64,000 nt of DNA from Symbiodinium natans (GCA_905221605.1 CAJNDS010001780.1:1-64000); one strand, 5' to 3'. Shown: positions 51,139 through 62,213, counted from the first letter of the stretch. Translations and numbers: made by a program. Notes: generated by a model not told the origin, from the sequence alone.

Positions 51139-51482
51139 ATGCCCAGGACACTAGTAGTTTTCACGTTTTTGTACAACATACTGCACAAGGATGCAGAAAA
51201 AGACATGTTGTCACAAGCATCCATGCCTTTGGTGCTTTTCCCCAAACACTGGCGTTTGCAGTGTTTTTGCCTGTTTGTGCAACATACTGCGCAAGAATGT
51301 GGAACAAGGCACGTTGTCACAAGCATCCATGGCCTTTGCGACCATGGTTTAGGGTTTAGGGTTTAGGGTTTAGGGTTTAGGGATGCCCAAAACACTTGTA
51401 TTTTCTCCGTTTTTTCTTCGTACAACATGCTGCGCAAGAATGTGGAACAAGACACGTTGTCTCACAAGCGTGCAAAGCCTTG
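51139..51482 (+). repeat. three ~100-bp tandem units with telomeric insert
   Basis: Units at about 51139-51236, 51237-51345 and 51383-51482 share GTACAACATxCTGCxCAAGAATG and ACACGTTGTCACAAGC. A TTTAGGG array (51347-51382) sits exactly between units two and three. Confidence 0.75.
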
Positions 51483-51903
51483 GCCGGCCTCTGCAGAAAG
51501 TGCAAGGCCTGACAAAGTTTCGTGGGGAGGCTCCGTGAAATCGGTGCTGCCGCCTGTGTTTTTGCACGGTTCTCCTATACATATACAGGCTGTCTCAGGG
51601 ACTCGTGGCCTTCTGCTTCATGCGTTCTGCTGTAAGTAACGTGTGTTCCCAGTCGTGGGGAGCAGCTTCACTCTGCAATACGTAATCCATGCTGAGACTC
51701 TTACAAAGGCCCGAATAGACTCGCGCGGCATGCTATTCTCTATTGGAAAGCGGGCTGAGTATTGAAAAAAGTATGAGTTCGGTTTTCGCCGATACTGCTG
51801 TGAATCGCGGTTTACCGCTTTCAGTCATCGCTAGGAGGGTCCTAACGCTCTAAGGTCGCCGGCCAGCAATTTTGGGTCCCCGCAAGCTAGGCTAAAAGCC
51901 ACA

Positions 51904-51976
51904 TGGGGGTTTACGAACATAAGGTACCCCTTAACATAGTCCCCAAATAGTAGGATTCCCTTATAATAAGGACCCC
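51904..51976 (+). repeat. dispersed repeat copy 2
   Basis: GGGGGTTTACGAACATAAGG at one end and CCCCAAATAGTAGGATTCCC plus TTATAATAAGGACCCC at the other, so it contains both arms of the inverted-repeat unit at 62322-63020. Confidence 0.65.
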
Positions 51977-52844
51977 AAGAAGAGGTACATCTTCAAAGTT
52001 CCATACCAAGTAATCATTTGCATGGCGGGGGTGGTTTCAGCTATGAGCAGACTTGTAAGTACCCGAACAACCCTTAGTCGCGGGTGGCACATGGGGGGAG
52101 GATGCACAAGGACCTCCCTCCAAAGGGCAACCGAAACCGGACCAAACACACATTTAGGGATCGCGCGTGCAGCGCTTCTCTTTTGGCTGCGCTCCTGAGG
52201 CTCGGGCGGTGGCTTTTACACACCCGGCGAAGTCACCATGGACTGTGGGTTCTAGGAGGGCAAATGGGAGTTAAGGTTTCGATGGAATCGCCGGTAGGAA
52301 TCCCGGTACTTTGCTATGCTAAGATTGTTGTTGACATGGCATCCATTCAAGCTTATCTTTGTGCGTGTTTGGCTTAAGTCAGTGAAGTATCCTTAACTTT
52401 AAGCTCTATAACGAAGATCCCAAATGAGCAGGATCCTGGCAACACACACGGGGAAACAGAAACCCCACTTGCTTTCAACACCTGAGAACTGTGAGTCTTC
52501 CAGAATGGTTGAAACATGTAGTCTAAGTACACTTTCAAGGCTCTGGTTTCTTGTCTATCGTTACTGTTTGTGGGCCTAGAACTTCCGAGGTTGTGGCTTG
52601 TGCTTCATGTGTATCCTTCTTGGGCCGATTCTTGGGACTTCATAGTGGTGCGATCTCGAAAGTTTCTTCGACTTCTTTTCGAGGTTCTACAGAGGCTAGA
52701 TCGATACGACATATGTGCATATATGTATAGCACTTGTTACAACCACAACACGCGTTCATGCCGAGTAACTAAATGTATTCTGGGGCGGCGACATTTTGTT
52801 CACAAAAACCTTGTCACCCTTGCCGCGAGGAGCACTCAGTCATG

Positions 52845-55200
52845 TCGCTCCAAGACACTCATGCAGCAAAGTATGGAGGTGGCTTCTTTACGCAAAGGGG
52901 AGTTCGTTTGAGGCACGCCTCTTTGTACATCTTCAACAGCACGGCGAGCTGTGGCGGGGGGTTCGATTGTGCGTCTCTAGAGCTTGTGGCTTCCGTTCTG
53001 AGCGCACGCAGGGCCAGCGCGGAGACATTTGGTGGGGCTTTCCATGTGGCCTCGATGTACGCAAGAAGAACGTATGCCTACTTCACAGACTCGCAAGTAT
53101 ACATGGACGAGTGCGTGGCAGGAGTCCATGCCGGAGGCTTTTTTGTGAGGCCGACGGGCGATGTCAGCATAACAGGCTCGGAAGTTAGGGTGTCCAACAC
53201 GAAGGCTGGCCGGGAGGCCGGGGGCTTCCGTGTGGGCTCCTTGCAAGTGTCTTCCTCTGTGCTGCGGCTGGAGGGCATGCGGGCTGGCATGGCCGGGGGC
53301 TTCGTTGCGTTTCGTCCGATCGTCATCGGCAACCGGTCCAACGTCACGCTGGTGAGGACCATGCTCATGATATTGCGATCAGTAGTCCAGTCAAGTGACT
53401 TGCCTTGTTCATGCAAGGGGACTCAAGTACGGGCAACAGGCAAATTATCAGCAACAGTCTTGCATGTGGAAGCCTGTGGAAGGACCGCAGCTGCCGAGGC
53501 AGTCGGGGGCTTCAGTGCCGAGACCAACTTGGAGGTGGTTGATGGCTCCACAGTCAGCGTTGACCAGGCGGAAGCTCCTGGAGGCGGTGCGGGGTTTCGT
53601 GCCCTGGGCGATGTGCGGATTGCGGGCGCTTCAACCCTGCGAATCTCCAGAAGCACTGCGCAGGCGGGAAATGGCGGTGGGGGATTGGCCAAGGATGTGC
53701 TGGTTACGGAACAGTCGCAACTCCTGGTCTCAGATGCTTCTTCCGGCGGACATGGTGGGGGCCTCGAACTTCAAGGCGCTCTTCAAGTGATGGACCGGTC
53801 CACCATCCGCCTGGAGAGGTGCTGGGCACAAGAGAGCGGAGGAGGTGTCAGGGCGAAGCGCGACATTCTGCTGGCTGGTGGATCGCAGCTTTGGGTGTCA
53901 GATGCTGCGTCCGAGCAGGGCAGCGGCGGTGGCCTTCGGACTCCAAGCAGTTTGACGATTGCAGAAAGTTCCAGGATGGAGCTGCAGAACGTCTCAGCCC
54001 AATGGGGGGGAGGGCTCTATGTTTCTGAAACCCTCCTCCTAGATGGTGCTTCCAACCTCTCTATACTGGAAAGCACTGCGACGGTGGGGGATGGTGGAGC
54101 TTTTGTCGTTGAAGAATTGTTGCAGGTGAGCAATTCCCGACTACATGTGGAAAGTGCCAGGGCTCACAAGACTGGGGGCGGTTTTGCGGCCCGGGTAGTC
54201 AACGTCAGCACCGGCTCCTCACTGACGATCCTCCTCGGCTTTGCGGGCAAAAACAGCGGCGGTTTTTTCTCCAAAACGCTGGAGCTGTCGCACTCGAGGC
54301 TGGTGGCCTCGCAGTGCTCCTCGCGGGACGGCGGGGGTTTCCGCACGGAGAGCGCTTCGTTGACGCGGGCGCACCTGAGCATTTTGGGCGGCGCCGAGCG
54401 AGGAGGTGGCTTCTTCGTAGAGAGGAGCATGGAGGCCTCAGACTCGGAGCTGTGGGTGGCCGGGTGGCCCGGCCAGCGCGGCCAGCGCGGCAGCATGACA
54501 CAGCAGGCGGCCGATGCCGCGCTGGGCAGCGGTGCCTTCCTGCAGGGCCCTCTACGCCTCACGCGCTCGGCCCTGCACCTGCAGAACCTCCAGGGCAGAA
54601 CCGCGCTGGTGTCGCGCTGCCTGGAACTCTCGCAATCCTTGGTGGTGGTAAATGCCACCACGGCGGTGGGCATCTCTCTGCAGAATGCAGCCTGCAGCTG
54701 CGGCCGCGCCCTGCGCGTGGACGGCGCCCTCGTCGGCTCGGGTATCTCCTCGGCCCTGCTCTCTGTCGACCCGTGCGGCGACGAGACGCTGGCGGTGACG
54801 GATGTGTGGCTCCAGACTTCGCGCGCCGCCGTGGCAGAGACCACAGCCCACACCCGCGTTCGCAACGTGACCGTGGAGTACCTGGAGCCCCTGGATGCCG
54901 CAGTGCTCCTGAACGCCCCGAGCTTCGACGTGGAGTCCGCGAAGGTGTCCTGCGCCGCTTGCACGGACGGCGTGACCTTCGGCGTCGCCGATGGCTTCGG
55001 CCTGCAGGTGGTCAGCGCTTCGTGGCTCCGCTGCGGCAGCGAGGCGGCGCTGAACGACAGCTCCACCCAGCGCTGCGGCTGTGTGCCGCCCCAGGTGCCG
55101 GACAAAAGCAGCTTCGGCGACTACGTCAAGCCGTGGGAGACGCGGGACTACTGCGTCTACTGCCCGCCCAACTTCGAATCGCACGATGACGATGATGACT
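52845..55200 (+). CDS. Pmp-like gene 1, large beta-helix exon
   Basis: An open frame (52773-55292) encodes about 25 imperfect repeats of 25-35 residues built on GGGF/GGGL followed by ...S.L.VS.S.A, as in polymorphic membrane protein beta-helices; the domain probably faces the outside or a vesicle lumen. The end is cysteine-rich (CGCVPPQVP...DYCVYCPPNFESHDDDDDCHKCP), like the CxxCP modules that often precede a membrane segment. The start is taken after 52845, where GGGF repeats begin; the 3' border near 55200 is uncertain. A possible small intron lies at about 53352-53418 (GTGAGG...AAG|G) but the frame is open through it. Confidence 0.75.
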
Positions 55201-55381
55201 GCCACAAGTGCCCATTGCATAAGGCCGACTTGACCATGGTTTCAAAGCACAATAGAACGCAATTGTGTGCCTTTTACTTACAGAGATGCTAGCGCATTCA
55301 TGGTGACAGCAGTCCGTTGCCCTCCTTCGTAGCACGTAGTGACGTAGTGAGCTCTTGTCCAGGCCTGGTCTGAGGGCACAG

Positions 55382-56138
55382 GGGATGCCTGCGTGGCCTG
55401 GCCGGCGCAGAGTGCGGTGCACGTGCCGCTCCTCTTGGCCGCGGTGGCCTTCGTGTTCCTTGCGGCGGCCGCCTTCGAGATCCTCGCCGCGCCGCTGGCC
55501 ATCGTGGACGCTGAGGCACCAGCAGGCCAGGGCCTTCTCGTCACTGTGCAGGGCCCCATGTGCAGTTTGCCCAAGCTGGTGGCAAAACACGTGCACCGCA
55601 GAGCTACCTACAGCTTCCGTGGCACGGGCTTGCCCTGGCTGGAGCCACAGGGTGCCAAGCGGCACGTGAAGGCCGGCGTCAGCCTGGGCCGCTGCAAGCT
55701 GCAGCTGCCACCGCAGCCGGAGCAGCCGCCCTATGCCTGTGCGACCAGTCGGGGCGTCCTACACGTCCACGGCTACGGGATGATACTGCTGCAGTGCTGG
55801 CTCCTCCTCTTCTTCTTGCTCCTCTTCCCCACTGCGCTGCTCGTAGTTCTAGTCTCGGGCAACGACCTGCCGCACGTGCTGGCGACAGCCGGCCTCCTCT
55901 TCCTGCTGCCGCTGACCATCTGCGCCGCAACGCTGCACCGGGCCGTGCCATGGCTGCTGCGCCGGCAGCGGACGCCGCTGCAGCGTGCGTGCCAGGAGTA
56001 CCTTGATGGGCTCAGCGTCGGGCAGGAAGCGCTAGAGCTGCCAGAGGCCGACGAACGGGATCACCCGAAGAACCAGGGCCTGGCGATGAGCGCCTTGCAG
56101 CATTTCTGGGAGCACTTCAAGCGCTTCGTCCTCGAGAG
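55382..56138 (+). CDS. Pmp-like gene 1, transmembrane exon
   Basis: The acceptor GGGCACAG|GGGATGCC opens a frame GDACVAWPAQS that includes a hydrophobic segment (VPLLLAAVAFVFLAAAAFEIL), an extracytoplasmic-looking loop with Cys, and two close strong segments (MILLQCWLLLFFLLLFPTAL and VLATAGLLFLLPLTICAATL). It ends with a charged helix (FWEHFKRFVLER). The exon ends at a GC donor (GAGAG|GCACC). It anchors the beta-helix protein in a membrane. Confidence 0.75.
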
Positions 56139-56209
56139 GCACCGCGCCCCATACCATTTTTCCCTCGATTCTTTATGTTTCGCTCCCTCTCTGTCCCTCC
56201 CCTCGAAAG
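56139..56209 (+). other. 71-bp intron with GC donor
   Basis: GAGAG|GCACCG ... CTCGAAAG|GAAC; removal restores AGG (Arg) and keeps the frame (VLER then NMHYLVANIVEP). Confidence 0.8.
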
Positions 56210-56544
56210 GAACATGCACTACCTCGTGGCCAACATCGTCGAGCCCCTCACAGAAAGAAGGCGGACATCCTTTGCGCGTCTCCTGGGCGGCAAAGAGGTG
56301 ATGTATTTCGTGTCGCACAGTTGGGGAACCCCTTTCCAGCACTTTGTGCAATGCCTGCGCCGTCACTCGGACTATACTGCTGCCCCGGATGTCACCTACT
56401 GGATCTGCTCTTTTGCCAACAACCAATGGGACATCGCCAGCGACATCGGAGTCGGCGTGCTCGACAGCGCCTTTGCCAGGGTCCTCCTCGCGGGCGTGCA
56501 GGGTGTGGTCATGGTACTGGACCACGAGGTCCAGCCCCTCACGC
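56210..56544 (+). CDS. Pmp-like gene 1, SHSWG-domain exon
   Basis: The frame NMHYLVANIVEPLTERRRTS ... VMYFVSHSWGTPFQHFVQCL ... YWICSFANNQWDI ... SFARVLLAGVQGVVMVLD ... QPLTR is the start of a cytosolic domain seen repeatedly in dinoflagellate proteins, with a TIR-like 'FVSHSWG' strand start. It ends at a GT donor (ACGC|GTCTCT) so that CGC joins the next exon as QPLTR-VWCLFE. The biochemical role of this domain is unknown to me; a signalling or NADase-like TIR relation is only a guess. Confidence 0.78.
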
Positions 56545-58205
56545 GTCTCTCGGCATCTCTGTTTTGCTTTTGTTCCTTCTTTCCTGCATCTTCTTCTATG
56601 TGTCTTGTCTTTCGTTATATCCTTCTGATCTTTTCGAAAGAACGAGCACGTGCTTTTCATGGGTGAATGGATGGATGAATGAGTGGATGGATGAATGAGT
56701 GGATGGATGAATTTGTGAATGGATGGATAAATGTATGGATTGATGTGGGATGTTTTCCATTCATGTTTGGCCCTCTTTGATTGCGGCCCCTCCTGCACCA
56801 GGTACGGGATCGGCCCTCTTAAGCAAGGGATTGAGGGAGAGAGGCGAAGAGGGCTGAGAGGCCGTGTGAAGTTACCCGGGGCTCTGGTTGCGGCCACGAG
56901 GCCTCTTGAATTACTTGGGGTCTTTTCTCTTTCAGCTTGCCAGGCCACAAGGCGGAAAATCGCGAAGTAATCTCTGGTTTCGGTCTCCTTACGCAATACT
57001 TGGATTATAAATACAAAGATCGGCGAAAGCGAACTTCCCACTCACTAAGGTTTGGGCTTAGGGCATGAACCAGCAAGCTACCGGGTTCGGGGTTTGAGTT
57101 CAGGGTCGAGATGTTCTGATGATGGTGAAGATGACCAGATTCCCTACTCAAGGATTCAACAAGTAAGGTGTCCTTAGCAAAGGCACCAGTCAGTCCCACA
57201 TCTCCCCTCCCAAATCTCATAATTTACTTCTTATACTGTTTGTCATTCTTGTGGCAAGCGACCTTTGACGGGCTTCATTTGCAAATGCAAGTTTGTGTGT
57301 GGAACTGCTTGCAGCCAGGGGTGGGCCAGGGTTTAGGGTTAAGGGGTTTAGGGGTTTACGGGTTAGGATGGTTGGGGCTCCAACATTTGGGTAAGGTTGC
57401 TCCGACTGAAATCAATTCTTAGTCTCACAAAACCCTCCCATCATACTCCCACACCACTTTCACCTCACCGCGATCAATCACTTCCCCCATTTTCCTCAAG
57501 ACAGTACGCGGACAGTACAAGAAATAGATTATTCAGGTGAGGATCTGTCCGGAATAGTGAAACAAATCCTTTCCTTGCCCCACACCAACACCACCACCAC
57601 CACCACCACCACCACCACCACCACCACCACCACCACCACCACCACCACCACCACCACCACCACCACCACCACCACCACCACCACCTAGTTTAACCCCACT
57701 GCGAGCCCAAGAAGCTCAATGATTTCAACGTGTGAGTACTAACTGAGCAGGTAGGAATCTCTGTCAGCCTCTGGGCTGGGCTTTTTAGTGCTCCAGCGCT
57801 TTCACTCCGGGAGACGATTATCTATAGCCCAGACAACTTTCAGCGTCTACTTGACACATGTTTTGCGTGCTTTCTGCACACTACACCTCCCCCCCCCCAC
57901 CCGCACAGCCCGCACACACATGGCCTACAGCCCCCCCCTTCAACCTCCCGTTTACGGGTTGCCCTGATATGTCACAACCTTCGAGTTGCTTTCGCCTCTG
58001 CAGCCACCTGCCTCCGCACGCGCAGACAAAAGGCGGGTGGTCTAGCTTTCGTTGCCCCGATCTCACGTGATGATGATACTTCTGAATACTGCTGCTGACG
58101 CTGGATTAGGCTGACGACGATGAGGATGATGATTGTGGCGGTTGTAGTTTTGGTGGCGGTTGCTGGTGCTGGTGATGGTGATGGTGATGATGGTCAGGAT
58201 GATAC

Positions 58206-58253
<48 letters not shown>

Positions 58254-58369
58254 ATGATGATGGTGATGATGATGATGATTTTCATGACGAGGATGATGAT
58301 GATGGTGATAGTGGTGATTAAGATAAAGAAGATGACGATTATGATGATTACGGTGATGACACCATCACT

Positions 58370-58412
<43 letters not shown>

Positions 58413-58568
58413 GCATCAGCATCAGCATCAACATCAGCCTCGCAGCATCATATATCTGTCTCTCTCTCTCTCTCCCTCTCCCTCCCTGCCTGCCTCCCTC
58501 CCTCCCTTCCTCCCTTGCTGATTCAGTCTCCACACGGCCTTATTTTTTGGCCATCCTCAACAACCAAG
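56545..58568 (+). other. 2-kb intron with microsatellites
   Basis: GT...AG|G intron joining QPLTR to VWCLFE. It contains a TGGATGAA-type minisatellite (56664-56742), a short TTTAGGG patch (57326-57365), (CAC)n at 57586-57684, (GAT)n at 58209-58290, its inverted counterpart (CAT)n at 58366-58440 and (TC)n at about 58454-58480. No gene is seen within it. Confidence 0.75.
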
Positions 58569-58721
58569 GCGTCTGGTGCCTTTTTGAATTTCTGTTGGCA
58601 AGTCAGCTTCAGCTCGATCTTGTCTTCGCCACACAGTTCGGCGTGCTCGGTGAGCAGGATGCTTCCCCGGACATTGCCCTGCAAATTGGCCGGAGGTTGC
58701 GAACGCTCCAGGTGGCGAACT
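58569..58721 (+). CDS. Pmp-like gene 1, WCLFE exon
   Basis: The frame VWCLFEFLLASQLQLDLVF ... FGVLGEQDASPDIALQIGRRLRTLQVAN continues the SHSWG domain. The exon ends at a GC donor (CGAACT|GCCACC); joining gives VANCHASVEEDKRKI, in which the Cys-x-Ala-Ser pattern fits the family. Confidence 0.78.
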
Positions 58722-58828
58722 GCCACCTGTCTTCAAATGCATTGAATCAGCTGCACACATGCGTTCGTCTCTGCATCTCATGAGCAGTTTCCCAGGCTAG
58801 GGACTTTTGAGTACATTGCGCAAGCCAG
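58722..58828 (+). other. 107-bp intron with GC donor
   Basis: AACT|GCCACC ... AAGCCAG|GTCAT; removal forms TGT (Cys) and keeps the frame. Confidence 0.7.
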
Positions 58829-59001
58829 GTCATGCATCTGTCGAGGAAGACAAGCGGAAAATCTTCGAGTTCATTCGTTCAGGAGGGGGAAGCCTGACAA
58901 ACATGGACAGTCAGATCAAGCATCGAATGAGCCAAATTTTGAGCCAGAACTTGCAGAACTTGGCAAGCGCCACGCACGCCCTCCTTGTGGAGATGGGCTG
59001 A
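58829..59001 (+). CDS. Pmp-like gene 1, last exon
   Basis: The frame HASVEEDKRKIFEFIRSGGG ... VEMG ends at TGA 58999-59001. It is a helical, charged C-terminus of the SHSWG-domain protein. Confidence 0.75.
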
Positions 59002-60780
59002 GGTGTTAAGGTTGTCTACGCCTAAAGCCGTTGTAAGTCATCATGTTTTCCTGCAGCCGCCTTCAAGAGTAAGTCGGATGCCTTAATTAGACACTCAAGC
59101 AAAGTGGGTGGGAGCACCGCTTTTAGTTTCTCCGACCTGCGGTCTTATCAGTGAAATGCTTGTCACAAGGCGCAGGCAGAAAGGGCATGCGTATGGCTGG
59201 GATTCCTGCAAGCAAAGCAAGTCGAACTAAGATGAAGTAAGGAAGGAATCGTGTCCTTTGTTGTGCAACAAGTTGCAGGAGTATCTTCTCACGAACCCCG
59301 GCTCAAATCGCAGCTTGACATTTTAAGCGAGCAAGGTCGTCCCTCCATGCGGAGGGGAGAGGTCTATGCTGAGCCTCCCTGGCAAAGGAATGTGTCGAGG
59401 GAGGACTTGCAGACCTGCCGCACCACAAAAGAGGTACTATGCCAGTTCGGGTTGGGCATCTTTCCGGGCGTGGTGCTCGGGCAAGAATCCCAAATCCCAT
59501 GCAGGTGGTGTTGCAAAACGATGCAGCAGAAAGTGCGTAATGATTGAACGCCCCCCCTGGGTGTGCATGCAGCGTGGCTCAGTGGCAGGGATTCTTGCAA
59601 GAGAGTCCTGCGCATGCAATGGTTGCGTGTCGTCGGCATGCATACAGTGACACCAGGACTCCTAGCACTGCAGAAGCCTCTCACGAAGAAACCATCGAAC
59701 AGGGCTTTCTTTTCGTATTCTCGGAGTTTGAGCCGTCCGTGACCCCGTGATGCTCCGGGCCTGGATTGCTGCGGCTTTTGCACTCAGCGCACACGGTGCA
59801 GAGCTCGAAGGCAGGTGTCGGTACAACAGCCCCCTTGCCTGGAGTTCACCGTGCAAGTAGTTCTCAAACCCAAGGGACGAGCTGTGCAGCAAGACTTCAT
59901 TCTACGTTGGAGGCGCCACAGCACTAGCTGCGCCCCTCCCTAGCACGGTCCATGAGGCCTATGACCTACAGCTACTGATACTGATCGCAGACGTTTAGAC
60001 GACGAACAACAGTTCTGATCTGCTTGCAAAGGTTTCTGTGCTGGTCATGCTAACGTAGACCCCAAACCGTAAACCGTGAGAGACCGTTTGGGCCCAGAAG
60101 TCCGACAGCGACGACATCTTCGCATGTCCAAAACGACGGACAGTTTCGCATTTCGCGTGCCCAGATGTGTACAAGCGATGACACCGCTCACGGCCAGCGA
60201 GGCCAGACATCCAAAAGTGACGAGAGCTTCGCAGGTTAGAAAATATCCAGAAGAGACGACCGTTCCGCATTTCGTCACCTATGTGAGAGCGCGAATGCGT
60301 CCGACATTCGAGCAAGCCTCGAGGAAACAACTATGGTCTTCATGGCGCCGGCTGTGGGCGTGCGTGCGATCACGCTGTTCCCCTTAGTAGCTTGCATAAA
60401 CCAAGCCTCTTGATTCGTTGTTGTCTGTAGAGGAGGGAATCCAGACCTTGGCAGGTGCATTGCTTGACGGACCTCGCCGGCTGCAGCTGCGGCGCTTCCA
60501 GGCACGCAGGAGTTAGTCACAGTTGTTCGGCTAGGACTTTTAGGGCTGTCCGGGATGATGACGGGAACTACGCGAAGAAATAGTAGTTGTACTGTAGGGT
60601 TGTGGGACCACGTCTAACAGCCCTGTGTCGTGTCGTACATGCGAATTGCTGCTTCACACAGCAGATGTGCAGGGCTGTGCAACGGCTGCCTGATCTCCCC
60701 AGCCTGATCTGATCTACTGCAGGATCCAGTTGGTAAAAACCTTTTCCGTCTGGGTTCTTCCGAATGTCACATCATGTCAC
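59002..60780. other. intergenic region between genes 1 and 2
   Basis: No recognised coding sequence. A weak ~60-bp periodic pattern with TTCGCATTTCG words lies at about 60100-60300. Upstream exons of gene 2 may hide here. Confidence 0.3.
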
Positions 60781-60873
60781 AGGTGCCTTGCCAGCGCCTG
60801 GATGCCGCGCAGCTGGCAGAGTGGTGCGGCGGCTCGACCCTTCCTGGTGGCTGCTTCCACGTGGAGCTGCTCG
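60781..60873 (+). CDS. Pmp-like gene 2, putative first visible exon
   Basis: After acceptor TGTCACAG|GTGCC the frame reads VPCQRLDAAQLAEWCGGSTL and PGGCFHVELL, homologous to 48665-48794 of gene 1. It ends at a GC donor (CTGCTCG|GCACCC). Confidence 0.5.
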
Positions 60874-61015
60874 GCACCCCCTTGGCCTAAACCCTAAACC
60901 CTAAACCCTAAACCCTAAACCCTAAACCCTAAACCCTAAACCCTAAACCCTAAACCCTAAACCCTAAACCCTAAACCCCAAACCCGAAACCCCAAACCCT
61001 GCAGGCCACCGGCAG
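60874..61015 (+). other. 142-bp gene 2 intron made mostly of telomeric repeats
   Basis: Of this intron 60886-60998 is CCCTAAA repeat, about four fifths of its length. The donor is GC (GCACCCCC). The acceptor that keeps the frame is CCGGCAG|TGG (61014-61015); an alternative AG|G lies at 61003-61004. The equivalent intron of gene 1 also starts with telomeric-type repeats. Confidence 0.6.
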
Positions 61016-61104
61016 TGGAGCTGCCGGTCGGCTGTCAGTTGCGGGGCCCGGACGCCGAGGGCAGCGAGGATGGCGAGGCCGTGCTCCTGCTAGGCGCTGG
61101 CCAG
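61016..61104 (+). CDS. Pmp-like gene 2 exon
   Basis: The frame VELPVGCQLRGPDAEGSEDG and EAVLLLGAGQ matches the first part of the gene 1 exon at 49496-49650. It ends at GGCCAG|GCGC. Confidence 0.6.
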
Positions 61105-61695
61105 GCGCCGAGTGACCGTCAAAAAAGGGTTTAGGGTTTAGGGTTTAGGGTTTAGGGTTTAGGGTTTAGGAAAGTGCTCCTGAGTCACCTCGCCTGAGTC
61201 GAAAGCAAGAAAGCCATGAGTCCGAAATACCTCGAACCCAAGTCGAAAACAGAAAACCCAGAGAAAACCCGGAAGTCCGGACAGCTTTGATCTCGGATGT
61301 GCTAGTGTGCTTTTGAGTTTAAGGTTCAGGGTTTTAGGGTTTTAGGGGTTTAATGGTTTTAGGGTTTAGCCCTCCAGAGAAAACGCCACAAGTCCCAAGA
61401 GTTTATGATCGCGGATGTGCTAGGGTTTAAGCTTTAGGGTTCAGGGTGTGGGTTTAGTTTAGGGTTCGGGTTGTAGGGTTTAGGGTTTGGGCGTTTAAGT
61501 TTTCAGGCTTTTCGAACCTCAGTAATGCGCTCCTGTTTCGGGCACAAAGGGTTCTAGGGCCTATGAGGTTCAAATGGTGCAAGGGTTCATGACTTCATAA
61601 GATGTTAGGGGGTTGAAGTCTTCAGGGCTTTAAAGGTTTGCAGGGATTTTGGGATGGTCAAGTTTTCTGACTCGATCTGCCGGTCGCCCGGCCAG
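61105..61695 (+). other. gene 2 intron bounded by a 10-bp direct repeat
   Basis: GGCCAGGCGC occurs at 61099-61108 over the donor and at 61690-61699 over the acceptor. Splicing GGCCAG|GCGCCG...GGCCAG|GCGCTC (GC...AG) is phase 0 and gives GAGQ-ALRGSDLRLAGRL. Gene 1 has the same peptide region uninterrupted. The intron contains TTTAGGG arrays (61127-61169, 61319-61371, 61428-61491). Confidence 0.7.
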
Positions 61696-61766
61696 GCGCT
61701 CCGGGGAAGCGACCTGCGGCTTGCTGGCCGGCTGCACCTGCGCTCCCTGCGCCTGGAGCTGGACGG
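61696..61766 (+). CDS. Pmp-like gene 2 exon
   Basis: The frame ALRGSDLRLAGRLHLRSLRL and ELDG matches the second part of gene 1 exon 49496-49650. It ends at a GT donor (GACGG|GTGTCT). Confidence 0.6.
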
Positions 61767-61921
61767 GTGTCTCGAACACTCAAGGAGAGAAATGGAGAGA
61801 ATGAGAGAGAGCGAAGTCCAACCGACTGTACGGCATCTGCACATATATTAGCTCCGCTGGTTCTTGGCAGGTTTTGGGCTCTGACTGGGCTGTGCTGTGC
61901 TTCTGGATCCTATTCATTGAG

Positions 61922-62045
61922 GTCCCTGACGCTCGAGGACGCCGTGGTCGTCATGACAGGCGACCCGGCGCTGCATGGCATTGCGGAGCGCGGCGGTGCC
62001 TTCGTGGCCAACGGCACTGTGACGCTTCGGGGGTCGAATTTGATG
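61922..62045 (+). CDS. Pmp-like gene 2 exon (GGAF repeat)
   Basis: After a 155-bp intron (61767-61921, GT...AG|G) the frame SLTLEDAVVVMTGDPALHGI and AERGGAFVANGTVTLRGSNLM matches gene 1 exon 49727-49847 with the same intron phase. It ends at a GT donor (TTGATG|GTGGC). Confidence 0.65.
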
Positions 62046-62213
62046 GTGGCTCGTCACCGCTTCTAGCTCGTAGATCTAGTAGTATACTTCAAAGGTGGCC
62101 AGGTGAGGTGATGTATGCTCGGCACAATGTGTGCAGAAACTGTTAGCAGTGCAGAAACTGCTGCTCCGTTCCGTTGGGCATGTTTCGGCATTCTTAGCTG
62201 CACAGGTGGAGGG

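Larger units (their letters stand above)
49848..52844. other. probable intronic region of gene 1
   Basis: No further exon could be assigned with confidence; a Thr/Ala-rich frame at 50270-50440 is a weak candidate. The stretch holds CCCTAAA (50809-50906) and TTTAGGG (51347-51382) arrays, three ~100-bp tandem units (51139-51482) and a dispersed repeat copy (51904-51976). Confidence 0.4.

Noticed and set aside
53078-53416. - strand ORFs opposite the beta-helix exon (also 54164-55105, 54552-55220)
   Set aside because: GC-rich shadow frames of the + strand exon; the + frame has regular GGGF repeats.
57586-57684. Poly-His, Thr or Pro coding tract
   Set aside because: A (CAC)n microsatellite in a 2-kb intron with no flanking coding frame.
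58209-58533. ORF starting with a run of Met
   Set aside because: Product of (GAT)n and (CAT)n microsatellites inside the same intron.
60886-60998. A chromosome end
   Set aside because: Telomeric repeats here are short, occur in both orientations at many internal places and are bracketed by exons.
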